A stretch of 44,424 bases of DNA. Source: an uncultured Spirochaeta sp. GTDB lineage: Bacteria; Spirochaetota; Spirochaetia; DSM-27196; Alkalispirochaetaceae. The notes beneath the pieces were generated by a model that was not told where the DNA came from, did no database searches, and was given only the letters and a program-made list of their open reading frames with translations. The stretch covers positions 1 through 44,424 of the forward strand of contig CAJWEZ010000037.1 of NCBI GenBank assembly GCA_913030605.1, given 5' to 3'. The translations under genes and the position numbers were made by a program. Shown one piece after another: positions 7,984-16,229 of this stretch (position 1 is its first letter; every line of letters begins with the position of its first letter).

Positions 7984-8859
7984 ATGGCACACACCGTTTG
8001 TATCACCGGGGCCACCAGCGGCATCGGCCGCGCGTACGCTGAACTCGCGGCGGCGGCGGGGCACGATCTGCTGGTCACCGGCCGCCGCGAACCGCAGCTC
8101 AAGGAGCTGGCGGCGTCGCTGGAGCGCACCCACGGCGTACACGTTGAGGTCTGGATCGGCGACCTGGCGACGGCCGCCGCAGCCGATGCCCTGGCCGCGC
8201 GGCTGGAGGCCACGCCCGACCTCACCGTCCTGATCCATAACGCGGGCTACGGTCACCGGGAGCGATTTTTCGATACCGACCGCACCGAGATTCGCACCAT
8301 GGGCGAACTCCACATGCAGTGCGCCGCCGTTCTCGTGCGTTCCGCGGTGCCCGGTATCCGCCGCTCGGCACATGCAGGGCGAACCGTGCCGGCCGACCGA
8401 GCCGCCCGTGGTCCTCGCGGTGAGCGCGCAGGCGCGGACACAGACCGCGCTCCAGGCCCGCTGCCACCGGGGGTCATTCTGGTCTCGTCGCTGGCGGCGT
8501 TTGCCCCCATGCCGGGACCGGCGATGTACACCGCCACCAAGGCATTTCTCGTGGCTCTCGGTCGCGCGATACAGCCGGAACTGGCCCGCGACGGCCTGCA
8601 CTCGCAGGTTCTGTGCCCGGGGTTTACCCACACCGAATTCCACGACCGGCTGGACTGGGCGGCGGATCGGCGACGCGACCGCGGTATCGTCCGCTGGATG
8701 ACCGCCAGGGACGTTGCTGAACGGTCGCTGCGCCGGTACCGCCGCCGATCACCCCACGCTGACCCCGTGTACGTCCCCGGTGGCTGGAACCGCCTGCTCA
8801 GGGCGCTCGTCGGGATCGTTCCCCGCCGTCTCTACGCGTCGATCGCCCGACGCGCTTGA
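7984..8859 (+). CDS. Short-chain dehydrogenase/reductase with an inserted loop
   Basis: A 291-residue classical-type SDR. TGATSGIGRAYAE forms the NAD(P)-binding Gly motif, NAG lies near residue 84, Ser in VSSLAAF, and YTATK provides the catalytic Tyr-Lys. Between the helix after NAG and the strand with VSS there is an extra ~36-residue Arg/Ala/Pro/Gly-rich stretch (about residues 122-158) not normal for the family. The C-terminus, with VYVPGGWNRLLRALVGIVPRR, looks like SDRs that act on long-chain or membrane-associated substrates. It follows the EamA gene by four bases. The last 111 bp overlap the end of the opposing MFS gene. Confidence 0.88.
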   Translation: MAHTVCITGATSGIGRAYAELAAAAGHDLLVTGRREPQLKELAASLERTHGVHVEVWIGDLATAAAADALAARLEATPDLTVLIHNAGYGHRERFFDTDRTEIRTMGELHMQCAAVLVRSAVPGIRRSAHAGRTVPADRAARGPRGERAGADTDRAPGPLPPGVILVSSLAAFAPMPGPAMYTATKAFLVALGRAIQPELARDGLHSQVLCPGFTHTEFHDRLDWAADRRRDRGIVRWMTARDVAERSLRRYRRRSPHADPVYVPGGWNRLLRALVGIVPRRLYASIARRA

Positions 8860-10095
8860 AGACCGCTGCGGCGCCGGCACCAGGTAGAGCAGCGCCGACG
8901 CCACCATGACCGCGCCGCCGAGGGCGAACACCACACCGGTCCCGATCCGGTCCGCCAGGCGTCCCATGACGGCGGCGCCGGCGGCGCCCCCGGCCTGCAG
9001 CGCGAGCGACCGCGTGGATAGCAGCGTCGACCGCAGCCGCGCCGGCGTCCGGTCGTTGAAGAGACTGTCGTCGGGCGCGCTCATGAGCCCGTTGAGGGCA
9101 AACAGCAGCAGGTAGACCGCGGCAAACGCGGTGACCCCCTGCTGGAACGCAAGCGCGACGAACCCGACGCCCACGGCCACACGCACCGTGACCAGGAAGC
9201 GCAGCGATCCCCGCGGACCGCCCGGTGCCACCACCGCCGCAAGCGCGTTCCCCGCCGCCCCGGCGAGAAAGTACCCGGTGGTGAGATACCCGAAGACCGC
9301 GGTTCCCGCCGTGTTCGCCGACCCCGGCAGCATATTCGCGAGGTGGGGCTGCCAGAACGCCTCCAGTCCGCTGAACGCAACGCCCCAGGTCGCGGCAACG
9401 CCTAGGAGCGCGAGGATGCCGCGGTTGCCGATCAGGGTGCGCACCAGAGACGGCGTCGCGTTCGGTACCCGGTCGGAGTCCGTTTCGCCGCCCCCGATGG
9501 CCCCGGGGCGGTCCACCACGACCCGCAGCGTGGCGATCAGCTCCGCCACCGTCACGACCGCTGCGAGCAGAATGTTGGCGCTGAAACGGTCACCACCGAC
9601 GATCCCCGCACCCCACGGACCCAGGACATCCGGCGCATAGCCCCCCGCCAGACTGCCCACCGCGAGGCCCAGGGTCGACCACACCGCGATCCGCGCCAGA
9701 AAGGCGCTGAGCGTGCCGCCGGGTCGGAGACGGTGGAACTCGTCGACGAAGTGCGCGTCCATACTCCCCGACGACAGCGCCCGTGCCGTCCCCATGAACA
9801 GGAACCCCACCGCCAGCCCCGTGGCGCCGTGTGCAAGCGCCACCACGGTGTACCCCACGAGTTGCACGGCCACCGAGGCGCGGTAGGTGCGAACACGCCC
9901 GATCGCGTCGGCGAGACGACCGGTGGGTAGCTCGAGGACCACCACCGTCCCGGCGTAGATCGCCATGTTGAGCCCCACCGCCGCCAGCGAAAGCCCCCTG
10001 GCGACCTGTAGGAGCGACAGCACGGGGATCATCATCCCCATGGCCAGATGGTGGAGCATCGGGATCGCGAAGGACCCGGAAATTCGCGTATTCAT
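8749..10095 (-). CDS. MFS transporter
   Basis: A 448-residue major facilitator protein with twelve predicted helices. The family signature between helices 2 and 3 is ELPTGRLADAIGRVR, and a repeat of it appears in the second half as GRLADRIGTG. It is probably an exporter, but the substrate is unknown. The start at 10095 is supported by TATGAT six bases upstream and TTAACA 17 bases before that. No Shine-Dalgarno site is present. A perfect 10-bp inverted repeat covers this -10, and the divergent gene encodes a GntR-family regulator, so repression by that protein is likely. The tail beyond the last helix (about 35 residues) is encoded antisense to the SDR C-terminus. Confidence 0.9.
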   Translation of the reverse strand: MNTRISGSFAIPMLHHLAMGMMIPVLSLLQVARGLSLAAVGLNMAIYAGTVVVLELPTGRLADAIGRVRTYRASVAVQLVGYTVVALAHGATGLAVGFLFMGTARALSSGSMDAHFVDEFHRLRPGGTLSAFLARIAVWSTLGLAVGSLAGGYAPDVLGPWGAGIVGGDRFSANILLAAVVTVAELIATLRVVVDRPGAIGGGETDSDRVPNATPSLVRTLIGNRGILALLGVAATWGVAFSGLEAFWQPHLANMLPGSANTAGTAVFGYLTTGYFLAGAAGNALAAVVAPGGPRGSLRFLVTVRVAVGVGFVALAFQQGVTAFAAVYLLLFALNGLMSAPDDSLFNDRTPARLRSTLLSTRSLALQAGGAAGAAVMGRLADRIGTGVVFALGGAVMVASALLYLVPAPQRSSSASGDRRVETAGNDPDERPEQAVPATGDVHGVSVG

Positions 10096-10116
10096 ATGGT
10101 CATCATATGACCATAT
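10094..10116. promoter_or_regulatory. Inverted-repeat operator over the MFS promoter
   Basis: ATATGGTCAT (10094-10103), a 3-nt centre, and ATGACCATAT (10107-10116) form a perfect 10-bp inverted repeat. It contains GGT and ACC half-site cores like those of FadR-subfamily GntR operators. It covers the MFS -10 (10102-10107) and reaches its start codon, so bound repressor would block transcription of the MFS gene. The regulator gene starts 43 bp away. Confidence 0.75.
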
Positions 10117-10152
10117 CATAATCTTGTTAAATGTACGGTGCCGGTGTACCGT
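10102..10152. promoter_or_regulatory. Divergent leaderless promoters of MFS and GntR genes
   Basis: Leftward: TTAACA (10130-10125), 17 nt, TATGAT (10107-10102), 6 nt to ATG 10095. Rightward: TTGTTA (10124-10129), 17 nt, TACCGT (10147-10152), 6 nt to ATG 10159. The -35 hexamers overlap by five bases. A weaker inverted repeat, ACGGT and ACCGT, lies around the rightward -10. Confidence 0.65.
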
Positions 10153-10158
10153 GAAACC

Positions 10159-10953
10159 ATGCACACTCCACACGGGACACCGCTGGCACGCGGAACGATG
10201 GCCGAACGCCTTGCCGACCACCTGACGGAGGCGATCATTGCCGGCGACTACCACGCCGGCGACACGATTCCCACGGAACCGGAACTCTCACGGCAGTTCG
10301 ACGTCAGCCGCAGCGTTGTGCGCGACGCGGTGCGTCTCCTGGCGGCGCGCGGCCTGGTGGTGGTTCGTCACGGTCGCGGTGCCTTTGTTACCGACTCCCC
10401 TATGGATGCGGTGGCGGATGCATTCCGTCTGGCGTTGCGCCGGGAACGCGCAACCGCCTGGGACGTCGAAGAGTTTCAGCGGTCGCTGCTGCCCGACGTG
10501 ATGGCGCTGGCCGCTGCAAACGGCACGGACGCCGAACTGGCAACGATTCGCACGGCGGTCGAGCGCTACCTCGATGCCATGGAACGGAGCGGGCGTTCGC
10601 AGAACGTTGACGAGATCCGCGACCGGTCGTCGGAGATGATGAACGCGATCGTCGAGGCAACCCACAACGCGGTGATGCGTCTCCTTCTCCCGGCGGTCCA
10701 GGCGGTTCGATCGTTGCGCCACTGGCGGGACGACCCCGGCGCCGGGGCCGCCGACCTGGCGGTGGAACGGGACCTGCTGATGGAAACGGTCACGGCGCTG
10801 GAATCGCGGGACCAGCGGCGGGTGCGCTCGGTTGCCGGACAGTGGGCGCTTCTTCCACCCGAGGGCGAGGACGCGATGCGGCGCACACCGGTCGGAGAGA
10901 CGGTTCAGATCCCACTCGCCCTCCACGAGTTTCGCCGGTCGCTCGACGGGTAG
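10159..10953 (+). CDS. GntR-family transcriptional regulator (FadR-type)
   Basis: A 264-residue DNA-binding regulator. The winged helix-turn-helix is at about residues 13-80: ADHLTEAIIAGDYHAGDTIP, then LSRQFDVSRSVVRDAVRLLAARGLV and the wing GRGAFV. The remainder is all-helical, as in the FCD/FadR effector domain, although the metal-binding His residues of FCD are not obvious. It probably controls the divergent MFS gene through the inverted repeat at 10094-10116. A GTG at 10138 is also in frame. I prefer the ATG at 10159 because it lies six bases after a TACCGT -10 with a matching -35. The effector is unknown. Confidence 0.88.
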   Translation: MHTPHGTPLARGTMAERLADHLTEAIIAGDYHAGDTIPTEPELSRQFDVSRSVVRDAVRLLAARGLVVVRHGRGAFVTDSPMDAVADAFRLALRRERATAWDVEEFQRSLLPDVMALAAANGTDAELATIRTAVERYLDAMERSGRSQNVDEIRDRSSEMMNAIVEATHNAVMRLLLPAVQAVRSLRHWRDDPGAGAADLAVERDLLMETVTALESRDQRRVRSVAGQWALLPPEGEDAMRRTPVGETVQIPLALHEFRRSLDG

Positions 10954-11108
10954 CATCCAGCGGCAGTGTACAGAAGCCTGTTGCAAAAACGCCGATATCT
11001 CACGACATCAGGGTGGTTTGCTTCCGATAATCGGTGTACCGCGTGAGAAGTGCCGTCTGTGCCACGAGTTGCGTGGCGGGATGCAACAATCTTCTATATA
11101 CAGCCGTG

Positions 11109-11969
11109 TCAGGCAACGGAGGATGAGAACCGCCACTGCGGCGCCCACCCGAGATCCTCGATCGCGCGCCGGGCGTACAGTTGCTGCGACAGGCGATAGC
11201 CCTCGGCCCACGCCCCGTACTCGGACCGCCAGTAGTCGGCCGGCAGCCGTTCCCGCGTCGCGGTGAGGGCGAGCGCGTCCCGAAGGCGTTCGGCGATCGC
11301 TCCAACCGGAACACCGGGGTCCGAGACTCCCAGATAGTCCAGCCCGGCGCTCCCGTGCTCCAATACCCGGGCGTAGAGGTCACCGAGGTCATCGGCGGCG
11401 ACGAGCGGCCATCGGACGTCGTCGGCGGCGGGGGTCCGTACGACCTCGTGCCGTCTGGCCTCCTCCACCAGCATCCGCGGCGCCGGAAGGTCCCCGGACA
11501 CCACGACGTTCCCCGGGTGTACAACCATGCCCCGGAGTTCCGGGCTCTCCTTTACCGCCGCGGCGATCCCGGCGTTCCACTGCCAGCCCGGCGGCGGATT
11601 CCACGGACCGTCGTCGTCCCGAAGCCGGTCTCCGCAATCGCCGTAGAGCCATACGCCCCCTGTATAGACAACTGCCGCTCCGACAGGGAGCTCGGCCTGG
11701 AACACGTCCAGAAGGGTCCGGTCGGTTTCCGGCATGTCGGGGCCGAAGGTATTCGCCGTGTGCACAACCGCGTCGACCCGGCCGAGTTCCCTGCGCCACT
11801 CGGCCGGTTCCACGATATCGCCGACGACGGGGCGCGCGCTGAGTTCCTCTGCCCTCGCCGCCCCCAGGGCTGATCGAACCAGCATTGAGACCCTGGCTCC
11901 CCGTCGCAGGAGCGCCGGAACGATCGCCGATCCCACCGTCCCGGTACCTCCCAGAAGAAGGACTCTCAC
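11109..11969 (-). CDS. NAD-dependent epimerase/dehydratase (extended SDR)
   Basis: A 286-residue Rossmann-fold protein. The Gly motif LLLGGTGTVGSAIV is at the N-terminus, VVGDIVEP marks the end of the third strand region, and VVHTANTFGP follows. The usual YxxxK catalytic pair is not clear: the expected position has WLYGDCGDR, so it may be an atypical member or an NAD(P)-binding protein with a different reaction. The GTG start at 11969 overlaps the stop codon of the diguanylate cyclase gene by the sequence GTGA, implying translational coupling. Family start homology begins exactly here. The 155-nt gap downstream to the GntR gene holds no gene I can see. Confidence 0.8.
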   Translation of the reverse strand: MRVLLLGGTGTVGSAIVPALLRRGARVSMLVRSALGAARAEELSARPVVGDIVEPAEWRRELGRVDAVVHTANTFGPDMPETDRTLLDVFQAELPVGAAVVYTGGVWLYGDCGDRLRDDDGPWNPPPGWQWNAGIAAAVKESPELRGMVVHPGNVVVSGDLPAPRMLVEEARRHEVVRTPAADDVRWPLVAADDLGDLYARVLEHGSAGLDYLGVSDPGVPVGAIAERLRDALALTATRERLPADYWRSEYGAWAEGYRLSQQLYARRAIEDLGWAPQWRFSSSVA

Positions 11970-14143
11970 GCACGGTCCTCCGGTGTCGACGATGCCGTGG
12001 CGACCCGATTCCGTCCGTTCTCCTTGGCGCGGTAGAGCGCGCGGTCCACGCGACCGACCAGGTCGTCGGTGTCGGCTATCGTGACCTCGGCGGCACCAAA
12101 ACTGGCGGTGATCGGCGCGGGAAGTTCTGCGTCCAGCGCCTGCACCGCGTTTCGCAGGTGCTCCGCCAGCGCAGCGGCGCCGTCGATGTCGGTATGCGGA
12201 CACACGATGAGGAACTCCTCACCGCCCCATCGCCCGACCGTATCGGAGGCGCGAATCGATCGCCGGAGTGTTTCGGCGACCGAGGTGAGCACCCGGTCGC
12301 CCTGCTGGTGCCCGTGTTCGTCGTTGATCCGCTTGAAGTGGTCGATGTCCATCAGAACCACCGCGTACCGCTGCCCGTAGCGCTCAAACCGGCTGCGTTC
12401 GGCCTCGAGGACCGCGTCCAACCGCTGCCGGTTGAACAGCCCCGTCAGGGGGTCCGTTACCGATACGACCTCGAGCTGCTTCTGTGCGGTGATGTCCTTC
12501 CGCACCGACATGTAGCCGTAGCGGGTACCGTGCCGGTCCACCAGGGCGGAGATATCGGCTTCCACCCAGTAGGCTGAGCCGTCCTTCCGCCGGTTCATGA
12601 TTTCGCCGTGCCACGTACGACCGGAAGAGATCGCCTGCCACATGTCGCGGAACAGCTCCTCCGGGGTATCGGGGTGGCGAACCAGTCGGTGATCCTCCCC
12701 GATGAGTTCCTGGCGGGAGTAGCCGCTGATCCGGGCGAAGGCGTCGCTCGCGTAGGTGATCCGTCCCGAAAGGTCCGTCTGCGAGGTGATCACGTGACGG
12801 TCAACGATGTCGATGTACCGCTTGAGCTGGGCCTCGGCATCCCGTTGTACCGACACGTCCCGCTGGATGCCGAAGTGCCCCGTAATCCGTCCCGCGGCGT
12901 CGCGGATCGTGATGTAGTCGCCCTCTACGGTCATGTCGGAACCGTCGAAGCGCCGCTCGTTGGTGTCGATATGCAGCGATCCCGTGTCAAAGAACTGACG
13001 CCAGATCTGCCGGCCCGCCTGTGGGTCATGGGCGAAGAAATCGGCGGGGGTTCGTCCCAGAAACTCTTCCTCCGTGGCGCGGTACTGCTCGAGAATCGCC
13101 CGGTTGACCTTGGTGACACGCTGGTGCTCGAATACCCAGTCGAGCGTGGCCTCCTTGTCGACGCCATCGTGCCATTCGATCGGCTCGTCGAGCATCATGA
13201 AGAAAAAGCCGTCCAGTCCCTGGCGGAAGAAGAGGTCCAGAAGCGCCGCGTTTGCCCGCACCTGCTCCTCGCTCTCACGGATCCGCTCGTCCCGCCGGAG
13301 ACGCCCCACTATCAGGAGGAGCCCCGAGGTGAACACGCCAAGCGCGAGACCATGGATCAGAATCGCGTGTGGCGGCCGCGTGATCCACCCATCGACGGGG
13401 GCAGCGGCGATCTGCCACGATCCGCCCGGTACCGATACGTCGCGGCGCACGGCGTCGGGCTCATCGAACAGTTCCGGGGGACCGTAGAACACCGGCTGCG
13501 GACCGCTCGCCATCGGGTTCGACCGGATGGCCACCTTCAGTCCGTACCGGACGATCATTGGATCGATCAGGGAGATCAGCTGGTCGACGTCGATGAGGGA
13601 TGCGACGATCCCCCAGAACTCGGGAGCACCCTCTCCGTCGGAGACGAACACCGGTGCCCGTGCCAGGAGTCCGATACCGCCCTGGAGAACCTCCAGCGGC
13701 CCCACCAGAACCAGGGAGCCGGAATCGCGCGCCTGCAGGACTCCCGGCAACTGCTCGGGCACGTCCCGGTAATCCACGCCGAGGATCCCCTGGTTTCCCT
13801 CGAGGGGATAGACGTGGCGAATCGTCAGGTCCGGTGCCAGCACGAGGTTGCGAAGCGTCGAGGCATCTCGTGCGATGCGTTCTGCGAACGCCTGGAACTC
13901 GTCCTCTCCGAGGTCGGGATGTACCTCCGCATAGGCCGCCATGACGTCCACGACGCGCAAGTCTGACGTGAGAACCTCTTCCACGTACGCCCGGACCGAG
14001 CCGGTCCGGGACTGGACAGCAGCCTCCTGCTGCGCCCGTCGTGCCTGCAGAACGTCCCGTTGTATCAATACATCAAGCGAGCCCACGATCGCCATGAGAA
14101 TGGCCGCCGCCGGCAGTATCCGACCCACGATTCTGCGCCGCAT
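11966..14143 (-). CDS. Diguanylate cyclase, CHASE-PAS-PAS-GGDEF
   Basis: About 725 residues; synthesises cyclic di-GMP. The order is a TM helix (about 8-30), a periplasmic CHASE domain (to about 255, with YRDVPEQ and ARAPVF segments), a second TM helix near 260-280, PAS (about 310-430), PAS/PAC (435-560), and a GGDEF domain. The active site reads RWGGEEFLI near residue 638 and is intact. RASD a few residues before it matches the RxxD inhibitory site, so product inhibition is likely. The ATG at 14143 is my start; an in-frame TTG at 14152 is possible. A TACACT lies nine bases upstream of the ATG but I see no good -35. It is coupled to the epimerase gene. Confidence 0.92.
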   Translation of the reverse strand: MRRRIVGRILPAAAILMAIVGSLDVLIQRDVLQARRAQQEAAVQSRTGSVRAYVEEVLTSDLRVVDVMAAYAEVHPDLGEDEFQAFAERIARDASTLRNLVLAPDLTIRHVYPLEGNQGILGVDYRDVPEQLPGVLQARDSGSLVLVGPLEVLQGGIGLLARAPVFVSDGEGAPEFWGIVASLIDVDQLISLIDPMIVRYGLKVAIRSNPMASGPQPVFYGPPELFDEPDAVRRDVSVPGGSWQIAAAPVDGWITRPPHAILIHGLALGVFTSGLLLIVGRLRRDERIRESEEQVRANAALLDLFFRQGLDGFFFMMLDEPIEWHDGVDKEATLDWVFEHQRVTKVNRAILEQYRATEEEFLGRTPADFFAHDPQAGRQIWRQFFDTGSLHIDTNERRFDGSDMTVEGDYITIRDAAGRITGHFGIQRDVSVQRDAEAQLKRYIDIVDRHVITSQTDLSGRITYASDAFARISGYSRQELIGEDHRLVRHPDTPEELFRDMWQAISSGRTWHGEIMNRRKDGSAYWVEADISALVDRHGTRYGYMSVRKDITAQKQLEVVSVTDPLTGLFNRQRLDAVLEAERSRFERYGQRYAVVLMDIDHFKRINDEHGHQQGDRVLTSVAETLRRSIRASDTVGRWGGEEFLIVCPHTDIDGAAALAEHLRNAVQALDAELPAPITASFGAAEVTIADTDDLVGRVDRALYRAKENGRNRVATASSTPEDRA

Positions 14144-14211
14144 ATCGGTCAAAGTGTACCGCTTTCGTTCCGGCGGCGACCACCAAAACGTCCGCCTGCC
14201 GCGGCCGACGT

Positions 14212-14241
14212 TTGACCGGCGCCGGCCGGCGTCGCTACCTT
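14212..14241 (+). promoter_or_regulatory. Promoter of leader ORF and ZIP transporter
   Basis: TTGACC (14212-14217), 18-nt spacer, TACCTT (14236-14241), then 8 nt to the ATG of the 12-codon ORF at 14250. The spacer is very GC-rich. Confidence 0.55.
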
Positions 14242-14249
14242 CCCACCCT

Positions 14250-14288
14250 ATGATGAAGATCGTTTCGACATCGGCGCGGTTCGAATGA
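14250..14288 (+). CDS. 12-residue leader peptide upstream of ZIP gene
   Basis: ATG at 14250 begins [12 protein letters not shown] and stops at TGA 14286-14288. That stop overlaps the ATG of the ZIP transporter gene (14285) as ATGA. The start lies 8 nt after a -10 element, so ribosomes loading on a leaderless transcript would translate this peptide first and reach the transporter by termination-reinitiation. The transporter start has no Shine-Dalgarno of its own. Whether the peptide has a regulatory role is unknown. Confidence 0.5.
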   Translation: MMKIVSTSARFE

Positions 14289-15094
14289 CCTGGTTCAGCT
14301 CCCTGGGCCCGGTCCTTCAGGCCCTCCTCGCGACCCTTTTCACGTGGGGTGTCACCGCCCTAGGCGCCGCCTTTGTCTTCCCGTTCCGGGAGGTGAGCAA
14401 AAAAGCGCTGGACGCGATGATGGGTTTTGCCGCCGGCGTCATGATCGCCGCCAGCTTCTGGTCGCTCCTCGCGCCGGCGATCGACATGGCGGGAGAGCAG
14501 GAGATGACCGCGTGGGTTCCTGCGGTCGTCGGGTTTCTCGCGGGCGGACTGTTCATGCTCGCCGTGGACAAGGTTCTGCCGCACCTGCACATCGGGAACC
14601 CGATCGAGGAGGCCGAGGGACTGTCCACGAGCTGGCAACGCTCGATTCTGCTCGTTCTCGCGATCACGATCCACAACATCCCCGAGGGACTCGCCATCGG
14701 TGTGGCGTTCGGCGCTGTAGCCGCCGGCATTCCCTCGGCGTCCATTGGCGGTGCGATCGCCCTGGCCCTGGGCATCGGCATCCAGAACCTGCCGGAGGGT
14801 ACCTCGGTCTCGGTTCCCCTGCGGCGCGAGGGGATGAGTCGCGGACGCGCGTTCTGGTTCGGTCAGCTGTCCGGGTCCGTCGAACCGGTGGCGGCGGTGG
14901 GCGGTGCCGCCGCGGTGCTGCTCATGCGGCCGATCCTGCCCTACGCCCTGGCGTTTGCCGCTGGCGCCATGATCTTCGTGGTCGTCGAGGAACTGATTCC
15001 CGAGTCGCAGCACAACGAGAACACCGATCTGGCCACCGTGGGCACGCTCGCGGGGTTTGCAGTGATGATGGCGCTGGACGTGGCACTGGGCTGA
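14285..15094 (+). CDS. ZIP-family metal transporter
   Basis: A 269-residue inner-membrane protein with about eight helices, of the ZIP family (GufA/ZupT-like), moving zinc or related divalent cations into the cytoplasm. The diagnostic helix-4 motif is [14 protein letters not shown] and the helix-5 motif is [12 protein letters not shown]. The loop between helices 3 and 4 contains HLHIGN, a plausible metal site. A late EELIPES is also typical. Length is normal. Translation is probably coupled to the leader ORF. No metal-responsive operator is evident. Confidence 0.92.
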   Translation: MTWFSSLGPVLQALLATLFTWGVTALGAAFVFPFREVSKKALDAMMGFAAGVMIAASFWSLLAPAIDMAGEQEMTAWVPAVVGFLAGGLFMLAVDKVLPHLHIGNPIEEAEGLSTSWQRSILLVLAITIHNIPEGLAIGVAFGAVAAGIPSASIGGAIALALGIGIQNLPEGTSVSVPLRREGMSRGRAFWFGQLSGSVEPVAAVGGAAAVLLMRPILPYALAFAAGAMIFVVVEELIPESQHNENTDLATVGTLAGFAVMMALDVALG

Positions 15095-15128
15095 TGACGG
15101 GACCGGGCACCCCCGGGACCGGAGGCCG

Positions 15129-16166
15129 TCAGCGCCACACCTGCTGGAGCAACCTGCGCCAGTTGCCCCAGCAGATCTTCTCGATCTCTTCGGCGGAAAA
15201 CCCCGCCGTCCGCATCGCCTCCACGAACCGAGGAAGACCGGCGGCGGTGCCGATGTCCCGGGGAATGACCGCGCCGTCGAAATCCGATCCCAGACCCACG
15301 TGATCCACACCGGCGTGATCCACCAGATGCCGCAGGTGATCGATCATCGTCTGGAGCGGTGTGTCGGCGTTTACCGCACGGTCACTCCGCAGGAATATCG
15401 TCGCGAAGTTGAGCCCCACGAGGCCTCCACTGTCGCCGATCGCCGCCAGTTGCCGATCCGACAGGTTCCGGGGGCAGTCGCTGAGGACGCGGGCGTTGGA
15501 GTGGCTCGCCACCAGCGGGCCACGATCGATGCGCGCCACATCCCAGAACCCCGCCTCGGTCATGTGGGACAGATCCACGACCATACCCAGATCGTGGCAC
15601 CGAGCGACCAGCCGTCGCCCCGCCGACGATAGCCCGCGGTCGTCACGCGGATCGAGATTCCCGTAGATCGGGACACCCCGGGCAAAGCGGTTGTGCCGGC
15701 TCCACACGGGGCCGATCGATCGCAGCCCGGCGTGGTAGAGCACGTCGAGTTCATCCAGCCCGGCGGAGATCGCCTCCGCCCCTTCCAGGTGCGGGATCGC
15801 CGCGACAACGCCATCGCGGCGACACGCGTCGATCTCGGCAACGCTTCCACAGACCTTCAGACGGCCACCGGATCGCTCCGCGAGCCGGGTGAGCGCGGCG
15901 AACTGGCTGAATACCACCCGTCGGGCACGTTCCAGCGGAACGGGCGGCGCGACACCGGGACTGCTGCCGTCGGTGTCGCCGCCCTCTCCGTCCCGGGGCG
16001 GGACGAACAACGCGAACAGCCCGCCAACCATCCCACCGGCGCGGAGCGCATCCCATGAAATATGGACGGTGCCCTGCCCCGAAAAGAAGTCGATCGTCGG
16101 GTCCACGAACATGCGGCCGACGAGATCGTTGTGTCCGTCGAAAATCGCCACCGGTGCATCTGCCAT
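15129..16166 (-). CDS. Membrane dipeptidase-like protein (peptidase M19)
   Basis: A 345-residue zinc amidohydrolase of the M19/renal dipeptidase family, which cleaves dipeptides, often with broad or D-residue tolerance. Metal ligands are visible in order: His and Asp in DGHNDL (residues 12 and 14), Glu in PHLEGAEAI, His in VVDLSHMTEAGF, and His in ASHSNARVL; GLGSDFDGA completes the C-terminal site. There is no signal peptide, so it should be cytoplasmic. The start ATG lies five bases after TACAAT. An acidic Gly-rich loop near residues 58-75 is slightly longer than usual. It is convergent with the ZIP gene. Confidence 0.92.
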   Translation of the reverse strand: MADAPVAIFDGHNDLVGRMFVDPTIDFFSGQGTVHISWDALRAGGMVGGLFALFVPPRDGEGGDTDGSSPGVAPPVPLERARRVVFSQFAALTRLAERSGGRLKVCGSVAEIDACRRDGVVAAIPHLEGAEAISAGLDELDVLYHAGLRSIGPVWSRHNRFARGVPIYGNLDPRDDRGLSSAGRRLVARCHDLGMVVDLSHMTEAGFWDVARIDRGPLVASHSNARVLSDCPRNLSDRQLAAIGDSGGLVGLNFATIFLRSDRAVNADTPLQTMIDHLRHLVDHAGVDHVGLGSDFDGAVIPRDIGTAAGLPRFVEAMRTAGFSAEEIEKICWGNWRRLLQQVWR

Positions 16167-16171
16167 GCGGC

Positions 16172-16223
16172 ATTGTACACCGGCTGTTCAGGTGGTGACA
16201 GGGTCGGTCGGCCGCACTACACT
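16172..16223. promoter_or_regulatory. Divergent leaderless promoters of M19 and GNAT genes
   Basis: Leftward: CTGTCA (16201-16196), 18 nt, TACAAT (16177-16172), 5 nt to ATG 16166. Rightward: GTGACA (16195-16200), 17 nt, TACACT (16218-16223), 6 nt to ATG 16230. Again the two -35 elements overlap. The leftward -35 is the weaker call. Confidence 0.55.
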
Positions 16224-16229
16224 GACGAC

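Noticed and set aside
12608..13966. A 452-codon open frame on the plus strand
   Set aside because: Antisense to the diguanylate cyclase; no motif.
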